Assembly (NCBI GenBank): GCA_037783545.1
Contig: JBBELK010000625.1
Coordinates: 124,001-188,000 of the forward strand
Direction: 5' to 3'
Source: Henricia sp. BOLD:AAB3569
Taxonomy: Eukaryota > Echinodermata > Asteroidea > Spinulosida > Echinasteridae
DNA length: 64,000 nt
Position numbers and translations under genes: made by a program. Position 1 is the first letter of the stretch, and each line of letters opens with the position of its first letter. The notes under the pieces were generated by a model. It ran no database searches. It worked only from the letters and a program-made list of their open reading frames with translations, and was not told the DNA's origin. Positions 1 through 12,600 of the stretch are shown here, in pieces.

Positions 1-273
1 TCAACGGCCGTACAAATGTACACCAGCGCGGCGCAGGGTGTCCCAACAGCCACGGTTAGGGGAATAACCACGCAGCCGAGCTCCGTTTTCCCTAAACTCT
101 GAAATTTCTTCGTCATTTCCCAGCGAAAATCTGTCAATTTTGCATGACAAGTGCGGAATATATACAGTTTGGAGCATGCAAAATTTGAAGTTGGTTGGAA
201 AATTCCTTGATTTCCAAATTTGCCGGCATTTGGGACACACTTTGACCTAATTCCCGTCACAATCTGGGGTGAG

Positions 274-552
274 TCAACGACCGTACAAATGTACACCAGC
301 GCGGCGCATGCGCAGGGTGTCCCAACAGCCACGGTTAGGGGAATAACCACGCAGCCGAGCTCCGTTTTCCCTAAACTCTGAAATTTCTCCGTCATTTCCC
401 AGCGAAAATCTGTCAATTTTGCATGACAAGTGCGGAATATATACAGTTTGGAGCATGCAAAATTTGAAGTTGGTTGGAAAATTCCTTGATTTCCAAATTT
501 GCCGGCATTTGGGACACACTTTGACCTAATTCCCGTCACAATCTGGGGTGAG
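274..552. repeat. Representative 279-bp (long) monomer
   Basis: Internal parts in order are a CGACCGTACAAATGTAC palindromic start, the GCGCATGCGC perfect palindrome that defines the long form, GGTTAGGGGAATAACC (5-bp arms, 6-nt loop), then AATTTTGCATG at 415-425. A 28-nt spacer with GAATATATAC follows, then CATGCAAAATT at 454-464, the perfect inverted partner. Next come CCAAAT...ATTTGG around GCCGGC, TTTGACCTAATTCCCGTCAC, and TGAGTCA across the junction to the next monomer at 549-555. No coding function is supported. Confidence 0.9.
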
Positions 553-1389
553 TCAACGGCCGTACAAATGTACACCAGCGCGGCGCATGCGCAGGGTGTC
601 CCAACAGCCACGGTTAGGGGAATAACCACGCAGCCGAGCTCCGTTTTCCCTAAACTCTGAAATGTCTCCGTCATTTCCCAGCGAAAATCTGTCAATTTTG
701 CATGACAAGTGCGGAATATATACAGTTTGGAGCATGCAAAATTTGAAGTTGGTTGGAAAATTCCTTGATTTCCAAATTTGCCGGCATTTGGGACACACTT
801 TGACCTAATTCCCGTCACAATCTGGGGTGAGTCAACAGCCGTACAAATGTACACCAGCGCGGCGCATGCGCAGGGTGTCCCAACAGCCACGGTTAGGGGA
901 ATAACCACGCAGCCGAGCTCCGTTTTCCCTAAACTCTGAAATTTCTCCGTCATTTCCAAGCGAAAATCTGTCAATTTTGCATGACAAGTGCGGAATATAT
1001 ACAGTTTGGAGCATGCAAAATTTGAAGTTGGTTGGAAAATTCCTTGATTTCCAAATTTGCCGGCATTTGGGACACACTTTGACCTAATTCCCGTCACAAT
1101 CTTGGGTGAGTCAAAGGCCGTACAAATGTACACCAGCGCGGCGCATGCGCAGGGTGTCCCAACAGCCACGGTTAGGGGAATAACCACGCAGCCGAGCTCC
1201 GTTTTCCCTAAACTCTGAAATTTCTCCGTCATTTCCCAGCGAAAATCTGTCAATTTTACATGACAAGTGCGGAATATATACAGTTTGGAGCATGCAACAT
1301 TTGAAGTTGGTTGGAAAATTCCTTGATTTCCAAATTTGCCGGCATTTGGGACACACTTTGACCTAATTCCCGTCACAATCTGGGGTGAG

Positions 1390-1662
1390 TCAACGGCCGT
1401 ACAAATGTACACCAGCGCGGCGCAGGGTGTCCCAACAGCCACGGTTAGGGGAATAACCACGCAGCCGAGCTCCGTTTTCCCTAAACTCTGAAATTTCTCC
1501 GTCATTTCCCAGCGAAAATCTGTCAATTTTACATGACAAGTGCGGAATATATACAGTTTGGAGCATGCAACATTTGAAGTTGGTTGGAAAATTCCTTGAT
1601 TTCCAAATTTGCCGGCATTTGGGACACACTTTGACCTAATTCCCGTCACAATCTGGGGTGAG
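1390..1662. repeat. Representative 273-bp (short) monomer
   Basis: It is identical in layout to the long form except that ATGCGC is missing, leaving GCGGCGCAGGG. The long form has GCGCA twice, 6 bp apart, so the two states can interconvert by slippage or unequal pairing between these direct repeats. This copy also carries ACATGAC and CAACATTT, so both arms of the internal inverted repeat are altered. Confidence 0.9.
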
Positions 1663-4161
1663 TCAACGACCGTACAAATGTACACCAGCGCGGCGCATGC
1701 GCAGGGTGTCCCAACAGCCACGGTTAGGGGAATAACCACGCAGCCGAGCTCCGTTTACCCTAAACTCTGAAATTTCTCCGTCATTTCCCAGCGAAAATCT
1801 GTCAATTTTGCATGACAAGTGCGGAATATATACAGTTTGGAGCATGCAAAATTTGAATTTGGTTGGAAAATTCCTTGATTTCCAAATTTGCCGGCATTTG
1901 GGACACACTTTGACCTAATTCCCGTCACAATCTGGGGTGAGTCAACGGCCGTACAAATGTACACCAGCGCGGCGCATGCGCAGGGTGTCCCAACAGCCAC
2001 GGTTAGGGGAATAACCACGCAGCCGAGCTCCGTTTTCCCTAAACTCTGAAATTTCTCCGTCATTTCCCAGCGAAAATCTGTCAATTTTGCATGACAAGTG
2101 CGGAATATATACAGTTTGGAGCATGCAAAATTTGAAGTTGGTTGGAAAATTCCTTGATTTCCAAATTTGCCGGCATTTGGGACACACTTTGACCTAATTC
2201 CCGTCACAATCTGGGGTGAGTCAACGGCCGTACAAATGTACACCAGCGCGGCGCATGCGCAGGGTGTCCCAACAGCCACGGTTAGGGGAATAACCACGCA
2301 GCCGAGCTCCGTTTTCCCTAAACTCTGAAATTTCTCCGTCATTTCCCAGGGAAAATCTGTCAATTTTGCATGACAAGTGCGGAATATATACAGTTTGGAG
2401 CATGCAAAATTTGAAGTTGGTTGGAAAATTCCTTGATTTCCAAATTTGCCGGCATTTGGGACACACTTTGACCTAATTCCCGTCACAATCTGGGGTGAGT
2501 CAACGGCCGTACAAATGTACACCAGCGCGGCGCATGCGCAGGGTGTCCCAACAGCCACGGTTAGGGGAATAACCACGCAGCCGAGCTCCGTTTTCCCTAA
2601 ACTCTGAAATTTCTCCGTCATTTCCCAGCGAAAATCTGTCAATTTTACATGACAAGTGCGGAATATATACAGTTTGGAGCATGCAACATTTGAAGTTGGT
2701 TGGAAAATTCCTTGATTTCCAAATTTGCCGGCATTTGGGACACACTTTGACCTAATTCCCGTCACAATCTGGGGTGAGTCAACGGCCGTACAAATGTACA
2801 CCAGCGCGGCGCAGGGTGTCCCAACAGCCACGGTTAGGGGAATAACCACGCAGCCGAGCTCCGTTTTCCCTAAACTCTGAAATTTCTCCGTCATTTCCCA
2901 GCGAAAATCTGTCAATTTTGCATGACAAGTGCGGAATATATACAGTTTGGAGCATGCAAAATTTGAAGTTGGTTGGAAAATTCCTTGATTTCCAAATTTG
3001 CCGGCATTTGGGACACACTTTGACCTAATTCCCGTCACAATCTGGGGTGAGTCAACGGCCGTACAAATGTACACCAGCGCGGCGCATGCGCAGGGTGTCC
3101 CAACAGCCACGGTTGGGGGAATAACCACGCAGCCGAGCTCCGTTTTCCCTAAACTCTGAAATTTCTCCGTCATTTCCCAGCGAACATCTGTCAATTTTGC
3201 ATGACAAGTGCGGAATATATACAGTTTGGAGCATGCAAAATTTGAAGTTGGTTGGAAAATTCCTTGATTTCCAAATTTGCCGGCATTTGGGACACACTTT
3301 GACCTAATTCCCGTCACAATCTGGGGTGAGTCAACGGCCGTACAAATGTACACCAGCGCGGCGCATGCGCAGGGTGTCCCAACAGCCACGGTTAGGGGAA
3401 TAACCACGCAGCCGAGCTCCGTTTTCCCTAAACTCTGAAATTTCTCCGTCATTTCCAAGCGAAAATCTGTCAATTTTGCATGACAAGTGCGGAATATATA
3501 CAGTTTGGAGCATGCAAAATTTGAAGTTGGTTGGAAAATTCCTTGATTTCCAAATTTGCCGGCATTTGGGACACACTTTGACCTAATTCCCGTCACAATC
3601 TGGGGTGAGTCAACGGCCGTACAAATGTACACCAGCGCGGCGCATGCGCAGGGTGTCCCAACAGCCACGGTTAGGGGAATAACCACGCAGCCGAGCTCCG
3701 TTTTCCCTAAACTCTGAAATTTCTCCGTCATTTCCCAGCGAAAATCTGTCAATTTTACATGACAAGTGCGGAATATATACAGTTTGGAGCATGCAACATT
3801 TGAAGTTGGTTGGAAAATTCCTTGATTTCCAAATTTGCCGGCATTTGGGACACACTTTGACCTAATTCCCGTCACAATCTGGGGTGAGTCAACGGCCGTA
3901 CAAATGTACACCAGCGCGGCGCAGGGTGTCCCAACAGCCACGGTTAGGGGAATAACCACGCAGCCGAGCTCCGTTTTCCCTAAACTCTGAAATTTCTCCG
4001 TCATTTCCCAGCGAAAATCTGTCAATTTTGCATGACAAGTGCGGAATATATACAGTTTGGAGCATGCAAAATTTGAAGTTGGTTGGAAAATTCCTTGATT
4101 TCCAAATTTGCCGGCATTTGGGACACACTTTGACCTAATTCCCGTCACAATCTGGGGTGAG

Positions 4162-6927
4162 TCAACGACCGTACAAATGTACACCAGCGCGGCGCATGCG
4201 CAGGGTGTCCCAACAGCCACGGTTAGGGGAATAACCACGCAGCCGAGCTCCGTTTTCCCTAAACTCTGAAATTTCTCCGTCATTTCCCAGCGAAAATCTG
4301 TCAATTTTGCATGACAAGTGCGGAATATATACAGTTTGGAGCATGCAAAATTTGAAGTTGGTTGGAAAATTCCTTGATTTCCAAATTTGCCGGCATTTGG
4401 GACACACTTTGACCTAATTCCCGTCACAATCTGGGGTGAGTCAACGGCCGTACAAATGTACACCAGCGCGGCGCATGCGCAGGGTGTCCCAACAGCCACG
4501 GTTAGGGGAATAACCACGCAGCCGAGCTCTGTTTTCCCTAAACTCTGAAATGTCTCCGTCATTTCCCAGCGAAAATCTGTCAATTTTGCATGACAAGTGC
4601 GGAATATATACAGTTTGGAGCATGCAAAATTTGAAGTTGGTTGGAAAATTCCTTGATTTCCAAATTTGCCGGCATTTGGGACACACTTTGACCTAATTCC
4701 CGTCACAATCTGGGGTGAGTCAACGGCCGTACAAATGTACACCAGCGCGGCGCATGCGCAGGGTGTCCCAACAGCCACGGTTAGGGGAATAACCACGCAG
4801 CCGAGCTCCGTTTTCCCTAAACTCTGAAATTTCTCCGTCATTTCCAAACGAAAATCTGTCAATTTTGCATGACAAGTGCGGAATATATACAGTTTGGAGC
4901 ATGCAAAATTTGAAGTTGGTTGGAAAATTCCTTGATTTCCAAATTTGCCGGCATTTGGGACACACTTTGACCTAATTCCCGTCACAATCTTGGGTGAGTC
5001 AAAGGCCGTACAAATGTACACCAGCGCGGCGCATGCGCAGGGTGTCCCAACAGCCACGGTTAGGGGAATAACCACGCAGCCGAGCTCCGTTTTCCCTAAA
5101 CTCTGAAATTTCTCCGTCATTTCCCAGCGAAAATCTGTCAATTTTACATGACAAGTGCGGAATATATACAGTTTGGAGCATGCAACATTTGAAGTTGGTT
5201 GGAAAATTCCTTGATTTCCAAATTTGCCGGCATTTGGGACACACTTTGACCTAATTCCCGTCACAATCTGGGGTGAGTCAACGGCCGTACAAATGTACAC
5301 CAGCGCGGCGCAGGGTGTCCCAACAGCCACGGTTAGAGGAATAACCACGCAGCCGAGCTCCGTTTTCCCTAAACTCTGAAATTTCTCCGTCATTTCCCAG
5401 CGAAAATCTGTCAATTTTGCATGACAAGTGCGGAATATATACAGTTTGGAGCATGCAAAATTTGAAGTTGGTTGGAAAATTCCTTGATTTCCAAATTTGC
5501 CGGCATTTGGGACACACTTTGACCTAATTCCCGTCACAATCTGGGGTGAGTCAACGGCCGTACAAATGTACACCAGCGCGGCGCATGCGCAGGGTGTCCC
5601 AACAGCCACGGTTGGAGGAATAACCACGCAGCCGAGCTCCGTTTTCCCTAAACTCTGAAATTTCTCCGTCATTTCCCAGCGAAAATCTGTCAATTTTGCA
5701 TGACAAGTGCGGAATATATACAGTTTGGAGCATGCAAAATTTGAAGTTGGTTGGAAAATTCCTTGATTTCCAAATTTGCCGGCATTTGGGACACACTTTG
5801 ACCTAATTCCCGTCACAATCTGGGGTGAGTCAACGGCCGTACAAATGTACACCAGCGCGCCGCATGCGCAGGGTGTCCCAACAGCCACGGTTAGGGGAAT
5901 AACCACGCAGCCGAGCTCCGTTTTCCCTAAACTCTGAAATTTCTCCGTCATTTCCCAGCGAAAATCTGTCAATTTTACATGACAAGTGCGGAATATATAC
6001 AGTTTGGAGCATGCAACATTTGAAGTTGGTTGGAAAATTCCTTGATTTCCAAATTTGCCGGCATTTGGGACACACTTTGACCTAATTCCCGTCACAATCT
6101 GGGGTGAGTCAACGGCCGTACAAATGTACACCAGCGCGGCGCAGGGTGTCCCAACAGCCACGGTTAGGGGAATAACCACGCAGCCGAGCTCCGTTTTCCC
6201 TAAACTCTGAAATTTCTCCGTCATTTCCCAGCGAAAATCTGTCAATTTTGCATGACAAGTGCGGAATATATACAGTTTGGAGCATGCAAAATTTGAAGTT
6301 GGTTGGACAATTCCTTGATTTCCAAATTTGCCGGCATTTGGGACACACTTTGACCTAATTCCCGTCACAGTCTGGGGTGAGTCAACGGCCGTAGAAATGT
6401 ACACCAGCGCGGCGCAGGGTGTCCAAACAGCCACGGTTAGGGGAATAACCACGCAGCCGAGCTCCGTTTTCCCTAAACTCTGAAATTTCTCGGTCATTTC
6501 CCAGCGAAAATCTGTCAATTTTGCATGACAAGTGCGGAATATATACAGTTTGGAGCATGCAACATTTGAAGTTGGTTGGAAAATTCCTTGATTTCCAAAT
6601 TTGCCGGCATTTGGGACACACTTTGACCTAATTCCCGTCACAATCTGGGGTGAGTCAACGGCCGTACAAATGTACACCAGCGCGGCGCAGGGTGTCCCAA
6701 CAGCCACGGGTAGGGGAATAACCACGCAGCCGAGCTCCGTTTTCCCTAAACTCTGAAATTTCTCCGTCATTTCCCAGCGAAAATCTGTCAATTTTGCATG
6801 ACAAGTGCGGAATATATACAGTTTGGAGCATGCAAAATTTGAAGTTGGTTGGAAAATTCCTTGATTTCCAAATTTGCCGGCATTTGGGACACACTTTGAC
6901 CTAATTCCCGTCACAATCTGGGGTGAG
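4162..6927. repeat. 10-monomer higher-order block, copy 1 (2766 bp)
   Basis: Ten monomers start at 4162, 4441, 4720, 4999, 5278, 5551, 5830, 6109, 6382 and 6655. Diagnostic variants in order are CGACC, CTCTGTTTTCC with AAATGTCTCC, CCAAACG, CTTGGGTGAGTCAAAGG, GGTTAGAGG, GGTTGGAGG, GCGCGCCGC, GGACAATTCC with CACAGTCTGG, then GTAGAAATG with GTCCAAAC. The same order recurs immediately downstream. Confidence 0.9.
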
Positions 6928-9693
6928 TCAACGACCGTACAAATGTACACCAGCGCGGCGCATGCGCAGGGTGTCCCAACAGCCACGGTTAGGGGAATAA
7001 CCACGCAGCCGAGCTCCGTTTTCCCTAAACTCTGAAATTTCTCCGTCATTTCCCAGCGAAAATCTGTCAATTTTGCATGACAAGTGCGGAATATATACAG
7101 TTTGGAGCATGCAAAATTTGAAGTTGGTTGGAAAATTCCTTGATTTCCAAATTTGCCGGCATTTGGGACACACTTTGACCTAATTCCCGTCACAATCTGG
7201 GGTGAGTCAACGGCCGTACAAATGTACACCAGCGCGGCGCATGCGCAGGGTGTCCCAACAGCCACGGTTAGGGGAATAACCACGCAGCCGAGCTCTGTTT
7301 TCCCTAAACTCTGAAATGTCTCCGTCATTTCCCAGCGAAAATCTGTCAATTTTGCATGACAAGTGCGGAATATATACAGTTTGGAGCATGCAAAATTTGA
7401 AGTTGGTTGGAAAATTCCTTGATTTCCAAATTTGCCGGCATTTGGGACACACTTTGACCTAATTCCCGTCACAATCTGGGGTGAGTCAACGGCCGTACAA
7501 ATGTACACCAGCGCGGCGCATGCGCAGGGTGTCCCAACAGCCACGGTTAGGGGAATAACCACGCAGCCGAGCTCCGTTTTCCCTAAACTCTGAAATTTCT
7601 CCGTCATTTCCAAACGAAAATCTGTCAATTTTGCATGACAAGTGCGGAATATATACAGTTTGGAGCATGCAAAATTTGAAGTTGGTTGGAAAATTCCTTG
7701 ATTTCCAAATTTGCCGGCATTTGGGACACACTTTGACCTAATTCCCGTCACAATCTTGGGTGAGTCAAAGGCCGTACAAATGTACACCAGCGCGGCGCAT
7801 GCGCAGGGTGTCCCAACAGCCACGGTTAGGGGAATAACCACGCAGCCGAGCTCCGTTTTCCCTAAACTCTGAAATTTCTCCGTCATTTCCCAGCGAAAAT
7901 CTGTCAATTTTACATGACAAGTGCGGAATATATACAGTTTGGAGCATGCAACATTTGAAGTTGGTTGGAAAATTCCTTGATTTCCAAATTTGCCGGCATT
8001 TGGGACACACTTTGACCTAATTCCCGTCACAATCTGGGGTGAGTCAACGGCCGTACAAATGTACACCAGCGCGGCGCAGGGTGTCCCAACAGCCACGGTT
8101 AGAGGAATAACCACGCAGCCGAGCTCCGTTTTCCCTAAACTCTGAAATTTCTCCGTCATTTCCCAGCGAAAATCTGTCAATTTTGCATGACAAGTGCGGA
8201 ATATATACAGTTTGGAGCATGCAAAATTTGAAGTTGGTTGGAAAATTCCTTGATTTCCAAATTTGCCGGCATTTGGGACACACTTTGACCTAATTCCCGT
8301 CACAATCTGGGGTGAGTCAACGGCCGTACAAATGTACACCAGCGCGGCGCATGCGCAGGGTGTCCCAACAGCCACGGTTGGAGGAATAACCACGCAGCCG
8401 AGCTCCGTTTTCCCTAAACTCTGAAATTTCTCCGTCATTTCCCAGCGAAAATCTGTCAATTTTGCATGACAAGTGCGGAATATATACAGTTTGGAGCATG
8501 CAAAATTTGAAGTTGGTTGGAAAATTCCTTGATTTCCAAATTTGCCGGCATTTGGGACACACTTTGACCTAATTCCCGTCACAATCTGGGGTGAGTCAAC
8601 GGCCGTACAAATGTACACCAGCGCGCCGCATGCGCAGGGTGTCCCAACAGCCACGGTTAGGGGAATAACCACGCAGCCGAGCTCCGTTTTCCCTAAACTC
8701 TGAAATTTCTCCGTCATTTCCCAGCGAAAATCTGTCAATTTTACATGACAAGTGCGGAATATATACAGTTTGGAGCATGCAACATTTGAAGTTGGTTGGA
8801 AAATTCCTTGATTTCCAAATTTGCCGGCATTTGGGACACACTTTGACCTAATTCCCGTCACAATCTGGGGTGAGTCAACGGCCGTACAAATGTACACCAG
8901 CGCGGCGCAGGGTGTCCCAACAGCCACGGTTAGGGGAATAACCACGCAGCCGAGCTCCGTTTTCCCTAAACTCTGAAATTTCTCCGTCATTTCCCAGCGA
9001 AAATCTGTCAATTTTGCATGACAAGTGCGGAATATATACAGTTTGGAGCATGCAAAATTTGAAGTTGGTTGGACAATTCCTTGATTTCCAAATTTGCCGG
9101 CATTTGGGACACACTTTGACCTAATTCCCGTCACAGTCTGGGGTGAGTCAACGGCCGTAGAAATGTACACCAGCGCGGCGCAGGGTGTCCAAACAGCCAC
9201 GGTTAGGGGAATAACCACGCAGCCGAGCTCCGTTTTCCCTAAACTCTGAAATTTCTCGGTCATTTCCCAGCGAAAATCTGTCAATTTTGCATGACAAGTG
9301 CGGAATATATACAGTTTGGAGCATGCAACATTTGAAGTTGGTTGGAAAATTCCTTGATTTCCAAATTTGCCGGCATTTGGGACACACTTTGACCTAATTC
9401 CCGTCACAATCTGGGGTGAGTCAACGGCCGTACAAATGTACACCAGCGCGGCGCAGGGTGTCCCAACAGCCACGGGTAGGGGAATAACCACGCAGCCGAG
9501 CTCCGTTTTACCTAAACTCTGAAATTTCTCCGTCATTTCCCAGCGAAAATCTGTCAATTTTGCATGACAAGTGCGGAATATATACAGTTTGGAGCATGCA
9601 AAATTTGAAGTTGGTTGGAAAATTCCTTGATTTCCAAATTTGCCGGCATTTGGGACACACTTTGACCTAATTCCCGTCACAATCTGGGGTGAG
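6928..9693. repeat. 10-monomer higher-order block, copy 2 (2766 bp)
   Basis: This is a tandem duplicate of the preceding block, offset 2766 bp, with every diagnostic variant in the same monomer. By eye I found one difference, GTTTTACC instead of GTTTTCCC in the last monomer (start 9421). Such near-identity indicates a very recent unequal exchange or replication-slippage event. Confidence 0.9.
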
Positions 9694-12600
9694 TCAACGG
9701 CCGTACAAATGTACACCAGCGCGGCGCAGGGTGTCCCAACAGCCACGGTTAGGGGAATAACCACGCAGCCGAGCTCCGTTTTCCCTAAACTCTGAAATTT
9801 CTCCGTCATTTCCCAGCGAAAATCTGTCAATTTTGCATGACAAGTGCGGAATATATACAGTTTGGAGCATACAACATTTGAAGTTGGTTGGAAAATTCCT
9901 TGATTTCCAAATTTGCCGGCATTTGGGACACACTTTGACCTAATTCCCGTCACAATCTGGGGTGAGTCAACGGCCGTACAAATGTACACCAGCGCGGCGC
10001 AGGGTGTCCAAACAGCCACGGTTAGGGGAATAACCACGCAGCCGAGCTCCGTTTTCCCTAAACTCTGAAATTTCTCCGTCATTTCCCAGCGAAAATCTGT
10101 CAATTTTGCATGACAAGTGCGGAATATATACAGTTTGGAGCATGCAAAATTTGAAGTTGGTTGGAAAATTCCTTGATTTCCAAATTTTCCGGCATTTGGG
10201 ACACACTTTGACCTAATTCCCGTCACAATCTGGGGTGAGTCAACGGCCGTACAAATGTACACCAGCGCGGCGCAGGGTGTCCCAACAGCCACGGTTAGGG
10301 GAATAACCACGCAGCCGAGCTCCGTTTTCCCTAAACTCTGAAATTTCTCCGTCATTTCCCAGCGAAAATCTTTCAATTTTGCATGACAAGTGCGGAATAT
10401 ATACAGTTTGGAGCATGCAAAATTTAAAGTTGGTTGGAAAATTCCTTGATTTCCAAATTTGCCGGCATTTGGGACACACTTTGACCTAATTCCCGTCACA
10501 ATCTGGGGTGAGTCAACGGCCGTACAAATGTACACCAGCGCGGCGCAGGGTGTCCCAACAGCCACGGTTAGGGGAATAACCACGCAGCCGAGCTCCGTTT
10601 TCCCTAAACTCTGAAATTTCTCCGTCATTTCCTAGCGAAAATCTGTCAATTTTGCATGACAAGTGCGGAATATATACAGTTTGGAGCATGCAAAATTTGA
10701 AGTTGGTTGGAAAATTCCTTGATTTCCAAATTTGCCGGCATTTGGGACACACTTTGACCTAATTCCCGTCACAATCTGGGGTGAGTCAACGGCCGTACAA
10801 ATGTACACCAGCGCGGCGCATGCGCAGGGTGTCCCAACAGCCACGGTTAGGGGAATAACCACGCAGCCGAGCTCCGTTTTCCCTAAAGTCTGAAATTTCT
10901 CCGTCATTTCGAAGCGAAAATCTGTCAATTTTGCATGACAAGTGCGGAATATATACAGTTTGGAGCATGCAAAATTTGAAGTTGGTTGGAAAATTCCTTG
11001 ATTTCCAAATTTGCCGGCATTTGGGACACACTTTGACCTAATTCCCGTCACAATCTGGGGTGAGTCAACGGCCGTACAAATGTACACAAGCGCGGCGCAT
11101 GCGCAGGGTGTCCCAACAGCCACGGTTAGGGGAATAACCACGCAGCCGAGCCCCGTTTTCCCTAAACTCTGAAATTTCTCCGTCATTTCCAAGCGAAAAT
11201 CTGTCAATTTTGCATGACAAGTGCGGAATGTATACAGTTTGGAGCATGCAAAATTTGACGTTGGTTGGAAAATTCATTGATTTCCAAATTTGCCGGCATT
11301 TGGGACACACTTTGACCTAATTCCCGTCACAATCTGGGGTGAGTCAACGGCCGTACAAATGTACACCAGCGCGGCGCAGGGTGTCCAAACAGCCACGGTT
11401 AGGGGAATAACCACGCAGCCGAGCTCCGTTTTCCCTAAACTCTGAAATTTCTCCGTCATTTCCCAGCGAAAATCTGTCAATTTTGCATGACAAGTGCGGA
11501 ATATATACAGTTTGGAGCATGCACAATTTGAAGTTGGTTGGAAAATTCCTTGATTTCCAAATTTTCCGGCATTTGGGACACACTTTGACCTAATTCCCGT
11601 CACAATCTGGGGTGAGTCAACGGCCGTACAAATGTACACCAGCGCGGCGCAGGGTGTCCCAACAGCCACGGTTAGGGGAATAACCACGCAGCCGAGCTCC
11701 GTTTTCCCTAAACTCTGAAATTTCTCCGTCATTTCCCAGCGAAAATCTGTCAATTTTGCATGACAAGTGCGGAATATATACAGTTTGGAGCATGCAACAT
11801 TTGAAGTTGGTTGGAAAATTCCTTGATTTCCAAATTTGCCGGCATTTGGGACACACTTTGACCTAATTCCCGTCACAATCTGGGGTGAGTCAACAGCCGT
11901 ACAAATGTACACCAGCGCGGCGCAGGGTGTCCCAACAGCCACGGTTAGGGGAATAACCACTCAGCCGAGCTCCGTTTTCCCTAAACTCTGAAATTTCTCC
12001 GTCATTTCCCAGCGAAAATCTGTCAATTTTGCATGACAAGTGCGGAATATATACAGTTTGGAGCATGCAAAATTTGAAGTTGGTTGGAAAATTCCTTGAT
12101 TTCCAAATTTGCTGGCATTTGGGACACACTTTGACCTAATTCCCGTCACAATCTGGGGTGAGTCAACGGCCGTACAAATGTACACCAGCGCGGCGCATGC
12201 GCAGGGTGTCCCAACAGCCACGGTTGGGGGAATAACCACGCAGCCGAGCTCCGTTTTCCCTAAACTCTGAAATTTCTCCGTCATTTCCCAGCGAAAATCT
12301 GTCAATTTTGCATGACAAGTGCGGAATATATACAGTTTGCAGCATGCAAAATTTGAAGTTGGTTGGAAAATTCCTTGATTTCCAAATTTGCCGGCATTTG
12401 GGACACACTTTGACCTAATTCCCGTCACAATCTGGGGTGAGTCAACGGCCGTACAAATGTACACCAGCGCGCCGCATGCGCAGGGTGTCCCAACAGCCAC
12501 GGTTAGGGGAATAACCACGCAGCCGAGCTCCGTTTTCCCTAAACTCTGAAATTTCTCCGTCATTTCCCAGCGAAAATCTGTCAATTTTACATGACAAGTG

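Noticed and set aside
60-80. Telomere repeat or telomeric satellite because of TTAGGGG
   Set aside because: There is only one TTAGGG-like unit per monomer and no tandem hexamer run.
1-279. CENP-B box in the monomer
   Set aside because: I looked for TTCG-4N-A-2N-CGGG and its inverse. CCCGTCACAATC is the closest and lacks the required bases.
1755-10628. Giant repetitive protein gene
   Set aside because: Satellite periodicity divisible by three explains it. There is no start context, signal, or sign of purifying selection, and it ends at random substitutions.
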